A stretch of 64,000 nt of DNA from Saccharina japonica (GCA_008828725.1 MEHQ01002721.1:912948-976947), one strand, 5' to 3'; counted from the stretch's first letter, positions 11,052 to 22,350 are shown. The notes: generated by a model not told the origin, from the letters alone. Numbers and translations: made by a program.

Positions 11052-11717
11052 GTCGCCCCGGTGGTCTAGCTGGTAGCCACGAAGCCTTTTGGGCCGGATG
11101 TCGAGAGTTCGATTCTCCCCTTGGAGGTTTTTATTCTGAAATGACACCGACTGTCGAGAGCGCATATTATAGCGTGGGCAAGCAAAATTCGACGAGAGTT
11201 GACGAGGGAAGAAAGAGCTGAAATCTTCAAACGATAAAAATGCAAAGCAAGAACCGTAGTGGGGGAGGAGGGAGAGGAGCCTACTTTGTGACCCCGGATC
11301 TGAGTTACCACTTTTTTCTTTTTTTTTTTTGTCCATCCCATTCATTATCTTCGCACTTCCGTCTTTCTCTCTCCCTAGTCGTAACGCAGATCCGGGGTCA
11401 CAAAGTAGGCTCCTCTCCCTCCTTCCCCACTACGGTACTTGCTTGGCTTTTTTATCGCGAGAAGATTTCAGCACTTTCTTCCCTCGTCAAATCTCGTCGA
11501 ATTTTGCTTACCCACGCTATAATATGCGCTCTCGACAGTCGGTGTCATTTTGAGAATAAAAACCTCCATGAGGAGAATCGAACCCTCGACATCCGGCCCA
11601 AAAGGTTTCGTGGCTACCAGTTAGACAACCGGGGCGACCGGCTAGGGAGGGAGAAAGACGGCAATGCGAAGAGAATAAGAATGGGATGGACAAAAAAAAA
11701 GAAAAAAGAAAAAAGTA
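11052..11717 (+). mobile_element. SINE-A (+) interrupted by a second SINE-A
   Basis: Head and body run from 11052 (GTCGCCCCGGTGGTCTAGCT; B box GAGTTCGATTCTCC) to the GGATCTGAGTTAC block at ~11310. The remaining tail (CTAGGGAGGGAGAAAGACGG ... ATGGGATGGAC plus A-run) resumes at 11642-11717. The gap is exactly a minus-strand SINE-A. Confidence 0.85.
11312..11641 (-). mobile_element. SINE-A nested in the 11052-11717 copy
   Basis: A complete minus-strand copy, from poly(T) and 'gtccatcccattcattatct' to GGGGCGACCGGC. Head and body closely resemble those of its host copy, so both belong to one subfamily. Confidence 0.85.
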
Positions 11718-11737
11718 GATAATGCCTACGGTACAGA

Positions 11738-11802
11738 CAAAACCATTTTATTTCCCACTTTTTCTAACAATATTTGCTTCTATTTACTACGTCCTCTGTA
11801 AT
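11738..11802. mobile_element. MITE-F fragment
   Basis: 'acaatatttgcttctattta' followed by 'ctacgtcctctgtaata' resembles the right arm of MITE-F. Confidence 0.4.
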
Positions 11803-12029
11803 AGTACTTCTACTCAATTATCCTCAGTATTTAATACGCTTCGGTAGTAGTGGTGGTGATGATGTTGACGATTGGGATCTATACGACTATGCCGGTTTCT
11901 GCAACTACTGCTATTAATACTAGAACTGCAGGGGGCCTTCATTTAAGAAAACATGAAGTGCACTTTGTTTCTTTGTAGGCTCTGCCGACTGTTATAATAG
12001 TTGACTGAATGAACCAAGACAACAATTCA

Positions 12030-12835
12030 CCCGGCGTTTTTTTTCAACTACGAGCAGCTGGTTCCAGTGACAAGCGTGAGATTCCACCTTCGGGCAATAA
12101 AAACCGGAATACGTTGATATTTTCAATACTAAAGATATCCACATGCCCGCATGAACAATGGGAACACATCGCTGAATAGACTTTTGGCGTACGAGTTGTA
12201 GTTCGCGAGATACGGACATTTTTTGTATTACTTGCGGAGGCGTTGTTGTATAGGGGTTGAAACTGCCTATACTAAAATTCATATAAAATCGTATTTTGGC
12301 CATAAATCGGCCAATACGTCGAATAATTCGACACTAGAAGTGTTGGCATGATCGTATCAACAAGGGGAAGATGTTTGTGACATTTGTTTTTTTCTGCGAA
12401 ACATGAAAGGCTGTTATATTTACCGCCTTCCAAAGTACTACGGTAGACTTTAACATGAACCGGGAACAATTTCGAGTGCTGTTCACGGGAATCAATTTTG
12501 TACTTTGGTTTTTGAGAGTTGGAAAACGAAACTTGACATGGTTGTGCGTCATGACAATATAAAAAAACCGACCGCGGGTATTTTTTTATTTTTTCGTTTT
12601 TTTCGTGAATTAGGGAGAGTTCAAGTTGCCGAAAAAATCAGGAAAAACAGAAAAAAAAAATCTCAAGAACCAAAAAAAGAAAAGAAAAAAAGACCAGCGG
12701 TCAGTTTTTTCATATGGTCATGTCGCACAACCATGCCAAATTTCGTTTTCCAACTCTCAAAAACCAGCGTGCAAAAGTGCGAAGAAGGAATCGTTTGGGT
12801 GTCGCTGGAACCAGCTCGTATGCTCTGCGTGAAAA
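12030..12835. mobile_element. Large degenerate fold-back
   Basis: Outer arms around 'gagcagctggttccagtgac' and 'gtgtcgctggaaccagctcg'. Nested inside is a much better palindrome at 12505-12768 ('tttttgagagttggaaaacg' / 'cgttttccaactctcaaaaa', with CATGGTTGTGCG / CGCACAACCATG). The centre is a purine-rich AAAAAGA stretch. The long frame across the centre is low complexity and not a gene. Confidence 0.6.
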
Positions 12836-13032
12836 TGGAAATTCGCTTTACCGATCTTACGTTTGAAACTGCTTTTCTTTATCGTTTCAGCGGTATTCTT
12901 AAGTATTCCTTTTGGGTAAGGATTCTAAATGGCCAATGTTTAAGGTAATATTTTCCCGAAAGCTCAGAAAACACGTTCTGGACACCATATTCAACATTTT
13001 TGTGTGAGAAGAATAGTTGTAAGAGTGTGAGG

Positions 13033-13320
13033 ATACTCAGGACGAGACCCGAACATCCCTCGTCAGGTTTGCCTATTGAGAAGGTTCTTTGTTGCTCACG
13101 TGCGTTGATGGCTTAGAGCCACGAGAAGAGCCGTTTACTCATTTTCGCACGATGGAAGACTAGAAGACAAGGGCTCGATTGCTTCTCGCCCTGAAACCCC
13201 AATGTTTCCCATCTAAGATACGCCTCCGAGGTATTACAAATACGTTTCCAATACACGGATCCACGTAGTGACCGGCCGTTTCCAAGCCATCCAAGGAAAT
13301 TCCATAACACTAGCCCACTT
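13033..13320 (-). mobile_element. Diverged LTR (left) of a decayed retroelement
   Basis: It aligns in order with 16369-16690: 'caggtttgcctattgag', 'ttgttgctcacg', CGCACGATGGAAGACT, 'gcttctcgccc', 'aagatacgcctcc', 'ggccgtttccaag'. Downstream it shares 'gtcgaagatgcggctcctca' with 38783-38806, just inside the left LTR of the 38.4-40.1 kb element, so both belong to one LTR-element lineage. Confidence 0.65.
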
Positions 13321-13714
13321 CGATGAGTCGTACGGTATTTACAGACTACAGACAGCCAGAAATTCGTGGAAACCCGTTTTTTTCGAACTAGGACATTAGT
13401 CGAAGATGCGGCTCCTCAAAACCCACCCCCCTACCTCTGAACAGCAAGCAACACAGATGAGAAGAAGCGTCAAGAACAGAGAACATGCGTTAGGCCTATC
13501 CGTAAGGAATGGGACTGGCGTCGGCACCGAAAACCACCGTCGCATCACCAGCAGCAGATGATCGGGTGGGGCGAGAACGTGTCGACGGTAACGTGAAAGG
13601 TTGAACATAATTCGTAGTTCATACAGTCTTGTGCCCCAGTAGTACGAGCAGGCAGTTTGCCCGGATTCCCCCCCGCTCCGATCTACCACATTATTTAACT
13701 TTTGAGTTTACTCT

Positions 13715-14430
13715 CGTGAAAGTTTCCATGGAACTAAATTTCCTTCCATGGAAGTAATTTTTTCTTCCATGGAAGTTTTGTTTTTACTTCCATGGAAGTA
13801 AATATTTAGTTCCATGGAAATTGTTTGCTCCCATGGAAGTATAATACTTCCATCGGACATTTTGTTTACTTCCATGGAAGTGTTTTTACTTCCATGGAAG
13901 TGTTTTCACTTTCGTGTGATTGGAAGTAAGTTATGTTGTTTACTTCCATGGAAGTAATCATGGAAGCGAGGGCATGAATTCACCCCCTGCTCCCACTTGT
14001 TACACCGTACCACCAGTAGAGTAGCCCATCCCGATTGCTGAAACGTGAACCAAATACAGATGGGATATTGAAAACCGCGTAGCGTGCAGCGTGGAGCCAC
14101 ACTAGACCTGTCTATTGTCCGTGTCTAGTGTCCGAAGGTCCTCTTCAAACGGAAACTTCGACATAATATGGAAGAGAAATTTACTTCTATGGAAGTAAAT
14201 ACTCTTTACTCCCATCTTTACTTCCATTAAAGTTTCCATGGAAGTAAATTTACTTTCGTGGAAGTGAAAAAAACTTCCATGGAAGTGAATATACTTCCAT
14301 TCAGTGGAAGTAAAAAAAAACTTTCATGCAAGTAAAAAAAACTTCCATGGAAGTGAATTTACTTCCATTCACTTTCATGGAAGTAAAGAAACGTCCGCCG
14401 AAGAAATTTGCTTCCATGGAAGTAAATACA
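13715..14430. repeat. Two blocks of CCATGG-centred palindromic repeats
   Basis: TACTTCCATGGAAGTA, itself a perfect palindrome, recurs many times at 13715-13965 and 14170-14430 with T/A-rich spacers of variable length and point variants (CTTTCGTG, CATGCAAG, CCATCGGA). About 200 bp of unrelated sequence (13966-14169) separates the blocks. Spacing is irregular, so this is neither a normal satellite nor a CRISPR array. Confidence 0.85.
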
Positions 14431-14479
14431 AAAGTGAAAGAATGTGGTGGACCCCCCCGCTCGGAGCGCGAGGGAACCG

Positions 14480-14745
14480 GCAGGACGAACAAGAAAATAT
14501 CATGAATAACCGACTGTCCTGTGCCACAAACGAGTGGCCCGACTACCCAGACCAACCCCGGTACCGAGTGGGGGCATGACGAAATACGTAAAAACGACCC
14601 CAAACCCGACCCAAAACCTCAGAAAACGTGCCCTGTGCCTCAAATGAGTGGCCCGATTACCGAGACTAGCCCCTGCACTGAGAGGGGGGGGTAATAGGCA
14701 GGACGGAACACGCAAGAAGTACCCCAAACCCGCCCCGAAAACGTA
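14480..14745. repeat. Tandem duplication, ~115 bp unit
   Basis: 'gtggcccgactacc' ... 'accccaaacccgaccc' is followed by 'gtggcccgattacc' ... 'accccaaacccgcccc', the same phrases in the same order. Confidence 0.7.
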
Positions 14746-14892
14746 GGAAAGGTCAAAGGAAAACCTATAAGAACCCCCCCCCCCCCCTCAACCGCCAAAA
14801 CCCAGAAAAATATAAAGCTATCGAGCGCAGTGGCGATGCGAAAATCAGCCATCCACGGCTGCGCCTCAAGGTTCATCTGCGTTACGCCCCCC

Positions 14893-15012
14893 CCTCATGC
14901 ATGGTCGGTGAAAACCCAACGTGCTCCGTCCCGGCATTGTAGGGGTGCGAGGGTCTATGGTCATACGACTACGGCCGTGCACGATATGAGTACACCGCCC
15001 CCCCCCCCCCTC
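14893..15012 (+). mobile_element. S-family repeat, 5'-truncated
   Basis: It begins at 'tgcatggtcggtgaaaacc' and retains the conserved 3' half, ending GAGTACACCG plus a C-run. Confidence 0.8.
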
Positions 15013-15049
15013 GTGCCAACGCGCTAGCTAACTGCACTTGCAGAAACTC

Positions 15050-16360
15050 ATAAACTCGTACAGTTAGCTCCCGTTGAAGTCGTGTACTCGTGCGTAGCGC
15101 GCCGGAGAAAGAGGAAGCTTGATCTGTGCCGGGTCATCCAACAATCGAGCCAAATGGACCCCCATCCGTAGCCGTACTCGCGCTGATCTCCCCAAGCCAC
15201 CACAAGCCGTCGTCGCCCTTGTACCAAAAATGAGTCCCGTTTGTATGCATCGTGGCACCGTAGCGTCGAAACCAATCGGTGTGCGGTACGTTGCCATAGC
15301 CGGGCGCCAGAAAACGCTCGTCGTTCTGTAAACAAGCCGTGCGCTCCACCGGGGCCCTGCTAGTCAGGCCGCGCGCCCGGGAGGGGTGGAGTCAGCGTCG
15401 GCTTACGGTCGAGCAGGACGATGTCGTCGTCGGTGGTGTGTAGGTGTCCTTTGCCGGCAAGCTCCTGAACCTCCCGAGAAGGAAGGGCGCTGGTGTGAAG
15501 GAAAACACGACCATGCTTTGGTTGGCAGGGCCGCCGGCCGGCCAAGAACTATGTAACGCATGGCGGCGTGGCACACGCGCTCGGCCTGTTGCTCCCGCGC
15601 CCAGTCAGCGTGCGAACAATGCGCGGTGGAATCACGGAACTGCAACCCAGCAGCAACGCCAAGGGCATCCAAGTCGGCGGTCGTGGCGGACGGGGACGCC
15701 AGGTGGGGACGGAAGCCTTCATAGGGGAGTTCCCGCTGGCTCCGCGCGCGGTCGCGGTCGCGTTCGGACGGAACAGGTACCGTTGGGACAGGCCCAGAGA
15801 CAGGAGCAGGGGCCATAACGACGGCCGTAGGTGGTCATTGCCGTGGGGTTCGCGGCGGGTGATGTATAGGACGCCGGGCGGATGGTTGAGGAGCCTTCCC
15901 GGGCCTGAAAGCAGCAGTAATCCACAGGAGGCGGCGCAGTGTCAGATGCAGCAGCAGTTCGTCGGCGCGTCCGAGTGGAGCTGCGTTCCGAAGGCGGTAA
16001 GGCCGTCGGAGGCGCGGGGTTGCCAGGCGGCAAAGGGGCGGGCGCGGCCGGGATCAGCGATCGCGGCGGAATCGGCTCCCTGTGAATTAGTCGTCGGGGA
16101 AGGAGAAAGCTGTTGCGGGCGGCGGGGACTTCGGCAGAGCCCGTGCCGCCTTCAGAAGGTACGGCAAGCATCGAAGCGAAGGCAATGTCAGCGGTAAGCA
16201 AAGTCGCCCGACGGCCGGGACGGCGATCGGCGGCGTTGACGGCGGCATATACACAAGCGACGAATCTCCCTGGAGGGGCAGAAAGGTCGCTCGCCAAACC
16301 TAATATAATACGTTGCCCGTGTGCGCGAAAATCGCAGACGAATCTTGCCGTCGACGCCAT
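15050..16360 (-). pseudogene. Decayed ORF of an LTR retroelement
   Basis: GC-rich, unlike its surroundings, and lying between the two diverged LTRs in the orientation they imply. On the minus strand a Pro/Ala/Arg-rich frame (16360 to ~15720) passes through shifted frames (~15815-15403, ~15545-15360) into the most protein-like part at 15349-15060. There WYKGDDGLWWLG is followed after a frameshift near 15135 by a segment with LLDDPAQIKLPLSPARY. The Trp-rich block looks like a small SH3/chromo-like fold; that is inference. Multiple frameshifts and stops mean no intact product. I see no RT or integrase catalytic motif. Confidence 0.5.
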
Positions 16361-16368
16361 TTCTGGGG

Positions 16369-16690
16369 GGATTCAGGACGGAACACAGAGTATATCCTTT
16401 GTCAGGTCTTAGTTTGCCTACTGAGCAGATTCTCGTTGTTGCTCACTCACGTTTGTTGATTGCAATTACACACTATCGGAGAAAACGGCCAATCCCTGTC
16501 CGCACGATGGAAGACTTGAGAGCCGAGAGCTCGATATTGCTTCTCGCCCGGAAACCTCTTCTGGTTTCTCATCTGCCAAGATACGCCTCCTATTATAGGC
16601 ATCACAAACACTTTCCCAATACCTGCAGCACCTCAGGGAGTTACAGGCCGTTTCCAAGTTATTCAAGGCTCAAGGCACTACCATCACAAT
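16369..16690 (-). mobile_element. Diverged LTR (right), partner of 13033-13320
   Basis: It has 'caggacggaacacagagtat', 'cctactgagcag', CGCACGATGGAAGACTTGAG and the other blocks listed for the left LTR. The many differences between the pair imply an old insertion. Confidence 0.65.
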
Positions 16691-16740
16691 ACTTACTGGT
16701 TGTTGTCGTTGTTGTCTTCACATTAAACCGTTGTTTCTAG

Positions 16741-17300
16741 ATGTATGGTACCCAGCTACCCCAGTACGCCCGGTGTCCGTCTTGATTCCTTATCCTAAAT
16801 AAGTACTAATTCTTCCGTGATCAGACTTTGTGAGACGGATAAAAAAAAACCTTGGTGCTAAAATCTTGATTCTGGACGGAGTAGATTTTTTTTTTTTTTT
16901 TTTAATCGCTTCAGTATCTTCAATCATTTTTAAATGTGGAAGATTGAACGAAGGAGGTCTGGGGATTGTGGAGAGGTATTGAATCGTTAGGACATGGGGA
17001 AGACGAGGGTCGCCTTACGTTGGGAGTTTGCAGTGAGTGGTTGAACTGGAAATGCAGCCGAGGCTGGGAAGGGTTGAGATAGAAAGGAAAAGGAAGACCA
17101 ACTACTACAGCAAGCAACTACTACAGCAAGCAGTGGTGGCTCTATTCGTGAGTGTGTGGGCGAGCAGGGGGGGCTGGCACTACTGGGTGGAAGGTCGGCA
17201 AGTTGAAAGAAGTTTCGGATTCGAAATTGCCAATTTTCAATATACTACGTAAACGAAAACAAAACAAAAATCAATAAACAAAAAAAAGTGGGAGGTATCT
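16741..17300. other. No recognised feature
   Basis: It holds a T-run near 16888 and a short tandem duplication CTACTACAGCAAGCAA at 17100-17130. No convincing ORF or known repeat. Confidence 0.45.
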
Positions 17301-17303
17301 GGT

Positions 17304-17372
17304 ACCAGTCTGATCCGAAATATAAGAACCATTTTAATCCCCTGTTAATATACAAACGGTTCTTATATTAAC
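17304..17372. mobile_element. MITE-E, diverged hairpin
   Basis: Arms 'gatccgaaatataagaacc' and 'ggttcttatattaacggtc' match the 29.5 kb hairpin with changes. Confidence 0.5.
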
Positions 17373-17651
17373 GGTCAAAGTGATGTGTATTTTGGCCCAA
17401 AGCTCAGAAAACCACATTTTTCGATATGTATATACGTACGTATATAGGCAAAATAGTCAAATGTTTGTCGCGGAGAAATGTTGTGATGAGTCACACGATT
17501 TTCATCAAACCTGTTTTGGTGTGAAATCTTAATTCTGGACGGAGTTGGAAAAAAGGTCGTTTTTCTCCTTAACGTTTTCAGTTTTCGGGTAAAAGGGAAC
17601 ATATATATACCACGTGTAAGATGGACATATATATATATATGTATATGAGCG

Positions 17652-18022
17652 TCGGTCGCCCCGATGGTCTAGAGGTAACCTCGAACGCTTCTGAACGTTG
17701 ATGTCTGGAGTTCGAATCTCACGTGGGTCGGACTTTTGAGTTTATTTGCGAAAAAAAAAAAAAAAAAAACGGAATCAACTGCTGAGAACGCCAATTAATA
17801 GTAGCGTGGGTAGGCACAATTCGATGCGAGTCGACGAGGGAAGGAAAGGCTGAAGTCTTCTCGCGATAAAAATGCAAGGCAAGAACCGTAGTGGGGGAGG
17901 AGGGAGAGGAGCCTACTTTGTGACCCCGGATCTGAGTTACGACTAGGGAGGAGAGAGAAAGGAAGGGCGAAGATAATAAATGGGATGGACAAAAAAAAAA
18001 AAAAAAAAAAAAAAACAAACAA
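17652..18022 (+). mobile_element. SINE-A, full length
   Basis: Head GTCGCCCCGATGGTCTAGAG, B box GAGTTCGAATCTC, an internal A-run at 17750-17769 between head and body, the complete body and a 25 nt poly(A). It has an extra TTAATA at 17795-17800 relative to the 40964-41310 copy. The long A tail and good boxes suggest a young copy. Confidence 0.9.
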
Positions 18023-18166
18023 ATCGTCGGGAACTGTCGGGAACGCGAATTTTCCCTTTTTCTCGGGGCATCTTTGGAAAAAAAACACGACGGGTGAATT
18101 GTTGTGTTGGCTCTTTCATAGCAACTAATATTAATATTAACATCAACAGTAGAAACACCATGCCAC

Positions 18167-18255
18167 TCACTCTGTCCGGAAATATAACGGATATATTTGA
18201 GCATTAATAATATGAAATCGGTACCCCACCGGTGCTTACTTTTCCGGATGTTCAC
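18167..18255. mobile_element. Possible MITE-E, diverged
   Basis: 'cactctgtccggaaatataa' resembles the left arm of MITE-E. The right arm 'gtgcttacttttccgga' is badly decayed. Confidence 0.35.
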
Positions 18256-19255
18256 AATGTTTTAGATGTTTTAGACGGCACGGCTTGAGGCCGCGACACT
18301 TTCGTTTAAAAAAAAAATCGTTTCTTCACGTACATGTCCACTTTTTTTTGTTCACCGGTTTTTCGCGGCACGACACTGAACATGACGCACGACACAAGAC
18401 ATTACACCACGACCAGAGTTGTGTTTCGTTGTGTTCTATGGAATGAAAAACAAAAGTTTCGTGGATTTCGTTATTTCCGAAGCAACATTTCATCGGAAAG
18501 GGTCCAGAACGTTTCGCGCGAGTAGTTGCGGAATTATTTTTCGGACTATTCATTAATATTTCGTTGAAAAACTTGGAAAAATCGTGGCCGGCCGCCGCTC
18601 TTTTTTTTTTTTGCTTGTCGTTCGTTGTGTTTTTTCGTTTTGGGCATGTTTTGGCATCACTGATGGTTGGCATAATATTGTTGGCAACGAAGTTTTTATA
18701 CGTACGTACTGTAGGTACGAGTATTAATAAATAGTAGTTTCCGAACTTCAGTATGACCTGTGTGCTGCTGTGTGTGCCTCTGTCTGTATGGTACCACACT
18801 CACCCCCTCTTGAGGCAATAGCGTTGACCACTACGCACATCCTCCATCCCTGGCATACATAACCAACCGGAGCATTCGAGAGAAGAGGGTCTTTTTCGAG
18901 GAGCTCTGAGGTGGGTTTCGCGCTCTCCTCGCTCCACTCCCCTCGGCTACTATACAAACCAACACAACGCATCAACCCGGCATCGAGATAGAAGATGCAG
19001 CAGTATGCCCTTCCTTGTTGTTGTTGTAGTTCCAGCGGAACTCGACCAGGGGTGGGGGGCAGAGAGAACGGCAGATAGCGAGGAGGGCGAGTATTGTTAA
19101 TAGTAGAAGAGTAGTATGCACGGCGGACGCGGCGGTGCCTCGTAACTTGGTGGACGCGCAACTAACAACAGTTGCGATGCCTGATATATGCAATCAATCA
19201 CAAGAGAGTTGAACTAAAAACGATAGAGTAACGTCAGGTATTACCTTGGGTATTA
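18256..19255. other. No recognised feature
   Basis: A T-rich then GC-richer segment. Frames at 18748-19161 (minus) and 18326-18799 (minus) have no recognisable domain, and I could not link them to splice sites. Confidence 0.45.
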
Positions 19256-19256
19256 C

Positions 19257-19500
19257 TACTTTTTTTTGTTTTTTACCCATCCATCCTGATCCATCCGTTT
19301 TATTGTCTTCGCCCTTCTTTTCTCTCTCCTTCCTATTAATAGTCGTAACTCGGATTTGGAGTCACAAAGTAGGCTCTTCTCCCTCCTCCCTCCTCCCTCA
19401 CTACGTACGGTTCGTGCCTTGTTTTCTTATCGCGAGAACACTTCATGCAGCCCTTTCTTCCCTCCTCGTCGACTTGCATCGAATTGCACTTACTACTCGC
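19257..19500 (-). mobile_element. SINE-A, 5'-truncated
   Basis: Tail to body. It carries an extra TTAATA (19336-19341) in the conserved block CCTA|GTCGTAACTC and an extra CGTA (19404-19407) in CTA|CGGTTC. Confidence 0.8.
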
Positions 19501-20460
19501 TAAAAAATAATAAAGGTAACCTATTCCACTCTTTTTCTTTCTCTGCTTCTTCATGCTTCTCTCTTCTCTTCTACTTCAATGTCTAATAATACCACCACAG
19601 ACAGGTAGATACTCGTACGAAGATAGTTGCTGCTGCATGCAGTCGATTCAGGATTAGGTTGTGCATGCATGATATGTATATGATATGTCGTATCCAGCAC
19701 TTGGTTGTACTGAAATCAGCACGCACACGAAATCAGCACGCACACGTTGCTGACCGTGGGTCTACTATTAATTACTGCTGTAGATGGATGTCGACGGGCG
19801 GAAAGAACGAAAGAACGGTTCAATTGAAAGTCAGTCAGATGTGGAGAGAAAACACATACACGCGCAAATACGCACGCACACACGCGTCGCAGGCGCGCAG
19901 GGGCGTTGCATTTACGATGTATTGTTCTCGTAGTTTTATTCGTGACGCCTTTCTATCTCTCCAATAAAAATATCGACAGATACCTGGTAGATGAAGATTC
20001 AGCAACTGCGTGTGCTGGATGGGCGGAAGGAACGAAAAGAACAACATGCACCCGTATGAATCACAAAATCAATACAATAAATGCGATCATCCATACGTAA
20101 AGGTCATACGTATGCGGAGGAGACACGTGTACATATATACAAGAACCAAATATTACAGTAAAAATTGATCTACTACTGCTGCGACATCAGGAATTGGGAC
20201 CCCATCTGTCTGTCGCCCCCTCGGCTGCCCCTCGGTTGGTCTAAAATTGGGAAATTGTAAATTGAAAAATTCCAAGATAGCCCAAGTCTCAAGTGAAAAC
20301 CGATACGTATATACGTAAGTGAATGGAATGAATGAATGAATGAACGGAATGAACGAGCGAATATGGTCGACAGGAATAACCCGCTGCCTATAATTCGCCT
20401 CCCGCTACTACTACTGTCCTCGTCCTCAGGCTGTCGCAGTATACGCCTCGCCATATCGCC
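19501..20460. other. No recognised feature
   Basis: It includes (GAAT)n near 20315-20355 and an imperfect CACGCACA run near 19725 and 19860. No supported coding sequence. Confidence 0.45.
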
Positions 20461-21074
20461 ATACCGTGCCGTAATAACACTCCGCGCTAGCTAGCTCTCT
20501 GTGTGTTTTTGGCGGGATTTGCGCCGGCGGCTGTGTGCCTTGCGCTCCTTCCCTCCTTTTCCCTACTCCTTCTCCCTCCGACCCTCACCCTCTCTTTCCG
20601 TGTGTGTGTGGCCATCTTCAACTATCCTGCTGTGTACGTACGCACTGCTGCTCTATACCACAGCACGAGGGAGCGCGCCAAAAGGGTTTTCATCACCCCC
20701 ACAGTCGACCAGGCAGCACCAAAAGAAGACACGGCAGAGTCATCCATCTACTTTCCATCTATCTCCGAGCGAGGGCTGGCTGCGGTTTTCCTGCTGTGTC
20801 TGCCTGCCTGCGCTGCTGCAGCAGCTGCTGAAACGTACCGAAGTACGCAGCAACAACAGCAGCAGCAGCAGCAACAACAACAAGCGCACAGCGAGCGGTA
20901 GGGCAAGAAGAGTAGTAGTATAGAGCACCACCAGTTCACAAAAGACGAAAACTGCGGGCATTATTATTATTGTAGAACAGAAGCAAGCAGCAGTACAGCA
21001 GTATCAATACGTACATTACAGCAGTTTGGAGTATAAACGGTGCGTAGTCCGAGTGATTGGAGGCTGTACGCAGC
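20461..21074 (+). promoter_or_regulatory. Probable promoter / 5' leader of the split gene
   Basis: A GC-richer, pyrimidine-rich block (20535-20610) directly upstream of exon 1, followed by a CAG/CAA run at 20849-20884. The position and composition suit a promoter and leader, but no TATA box or other factor site is convincing. Long frames here lack an ATG and look like composition artefacts. Assignment is inferential. Confidence 0.35.
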
Positions 21075-21245
21075 ATGCCGAAAGTGTTGCGCGTGGAGGC
21101 TGAGCAAAATCTCATGGCGCTCATTGCGGACCGAGAAAGAACGTGCCGCATGCTGGAGGAAGAGTCGGCCGTCTTCGTCTCGACACCATATAGCGAGAAA
21201 CAGCATCGACAGTTCAACCTCATCTACAAGCTGCTTCAGGATCAG
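21075..21245 (+). CDS. Exon 1 of a split gene, unknown function
   Basis: ATG at 21075 (context CAGC-ATG-CC) opens 57 codons ending exactly at a strong donor, CAG|GTGAGAG. Product: charged and mainly helical, with VEAEQNLMALIADRERTCR, LEEESAVFVSTPYSEKQ and FNLIYKLLQDQ in order; the amphipathic spacing suggests a coiled coil or helical bundle. Codon use is GC-rich and regular, unlike the surrounding repeats. The intron begins with a (GA)n run. It ends in phase 0, which fits the candidate exons at 26022 and 58797. An in-frame TTG upstream was not chosen as start. I do not recognise the family. Confidence 0.7.
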
Positions 21246-21273
21246 GTGAGAGAGAGGGTGTCACGAGGCACGG

Positions 21274-21280
<7 letters not shown>

Positions 21281-21308
<28 letters not shown>
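21281..21308. repeat. (GA)n microsatellite in intron 1
   Basis: A pure GA run just after the exon 1 donor. Confidence 0.95.
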
Positions 21309-21311
<3 letters not shown>

Positions 21312-21767
21312 CAAAGGCAAAACACAGCAAAAAGCTGCGACTATATACGACGACAACAACAACAACGTACCACGACTTTTGCACCATCAAAACAAATACC
21401 ACACTATTACAGTAATACTATAATACTGCTGTTACTGAAGTATCATATATACATGATGCCTGTACGACCACATTTTTTTATGAAGTTTTTTTGCGCACCT
21501 ACTATTAATACGTACCGGTACCACGAGTAACTGCTGTGTATCGTATACAAAAGCAATACATTTGAGATGCGTATTATATCGTAGCGGTATTAATCGTACC
21601 GGTATGTATACGTAACATTAAATAAAATTATTATAAATACGTCAGCTGTGAGTTCAACCTTATGGTATCTGTTCAAAGTACCGGTACGAGTACTTACTTA
21701 ACTGCGAGTTTGAGGATGTGAATATAAATATTGATGATGTATATTTTTATTATTTTTTTCATATTTT

Positions 21768-22015
21768 TTTCGTTTGTTTGCTTTTTTCCATCCCATTCAG
21801 TCCCATTTATGAATTCATTTTCCATCTTCTCTTCTCTCTCCTTGTTAGCTGTCAGCCGTAACTCACTCAGACCCGGGGTCACAAAAGGCTCTATTCTCTT
21901 TTCTCTTCTCCCCACTACGAGTACCTACGACGTGTACGCTTCGTGCCTTGTATTTTTTATCGCGAGAAGACTTCGGCGCTGTTTTTTCTCTCGCCGGACA
22001 CCCGTCGAAATACAC
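21768..22015 (-). mobile_element. SINE-A, 5'-truncated and disrupted
   Basis: Tail and body recognisable ('ccatcccattcagtcccatt', 'gacccggggtcacaaaaggc', 'ttatcgcgagaagacttcgg'). The block CACTACG|CTTCGTGCC is split by ~19 nt made of GAGTACCTACGACGTGTAC. Confidence 0.75.
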
Positions 22016-22261
22016 AGGCAAGTACATCACATGCTATGTTACACGAAATATAACGGTTTAATGTCAAGTAACACACACATCATACATACCACCTACTCGT
22101 AGTGGGTACCCCGCAATAAGACAACAGGCAGTCATTGATGTCCAAAGTAGAGATAAGGCGGGCCAAATCGGGTTGTTTTCACGATATAATATGGTGTCTC
22201 GAGTCTCGAGCGACTTCTCCCGCGTTTTCGGCCTTATTATTCCCGAGTTAAGGCATATTAT

Positions 22262-22350
22262 GTGGCCTTAACCCATTAAGAACTGAAAAACTTATCCCAC
22301 TCTGATTCCAAGTAGTTTGTCCCGCCAAAACGGGGGACCGGTTTAGCAGC
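22262..22350. mobile_element. MITE-C, diverged
   Basis: 'ttaacccattaagaactg' and 'gattccaagtagtttgtccc' match the C family. The right arm is altered (CCAAAACGGGGGACC). Confidence 0.6.

Noticed and set aside
11992..12303. Minus-strand 103-codon frame
   Set aside because: Lies in a degenerate fold-back arm, no domain, no splice sites.
13715..14430. CRISPR array
   Set aside because: Units are palindromes with irregular A/T-rich spacers, in a eukaryote, with no cas genes.
15444..16197. Plus-strand frames opposite the retroelement ORF
   Set aside because: GC-rich shadows. The LTR-implied orientation and the WYKGDDGLWWLG motif favour the minus strand.
20503..20901. 132-codon frame with hydrophobic start and poly-Gln end
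   Set aside because: It opens only from GTG, has no upstream acceptor I trust, and its composition follows the pyrimidine-rich and CAG/CAA tracts. Treated as leader sequence.
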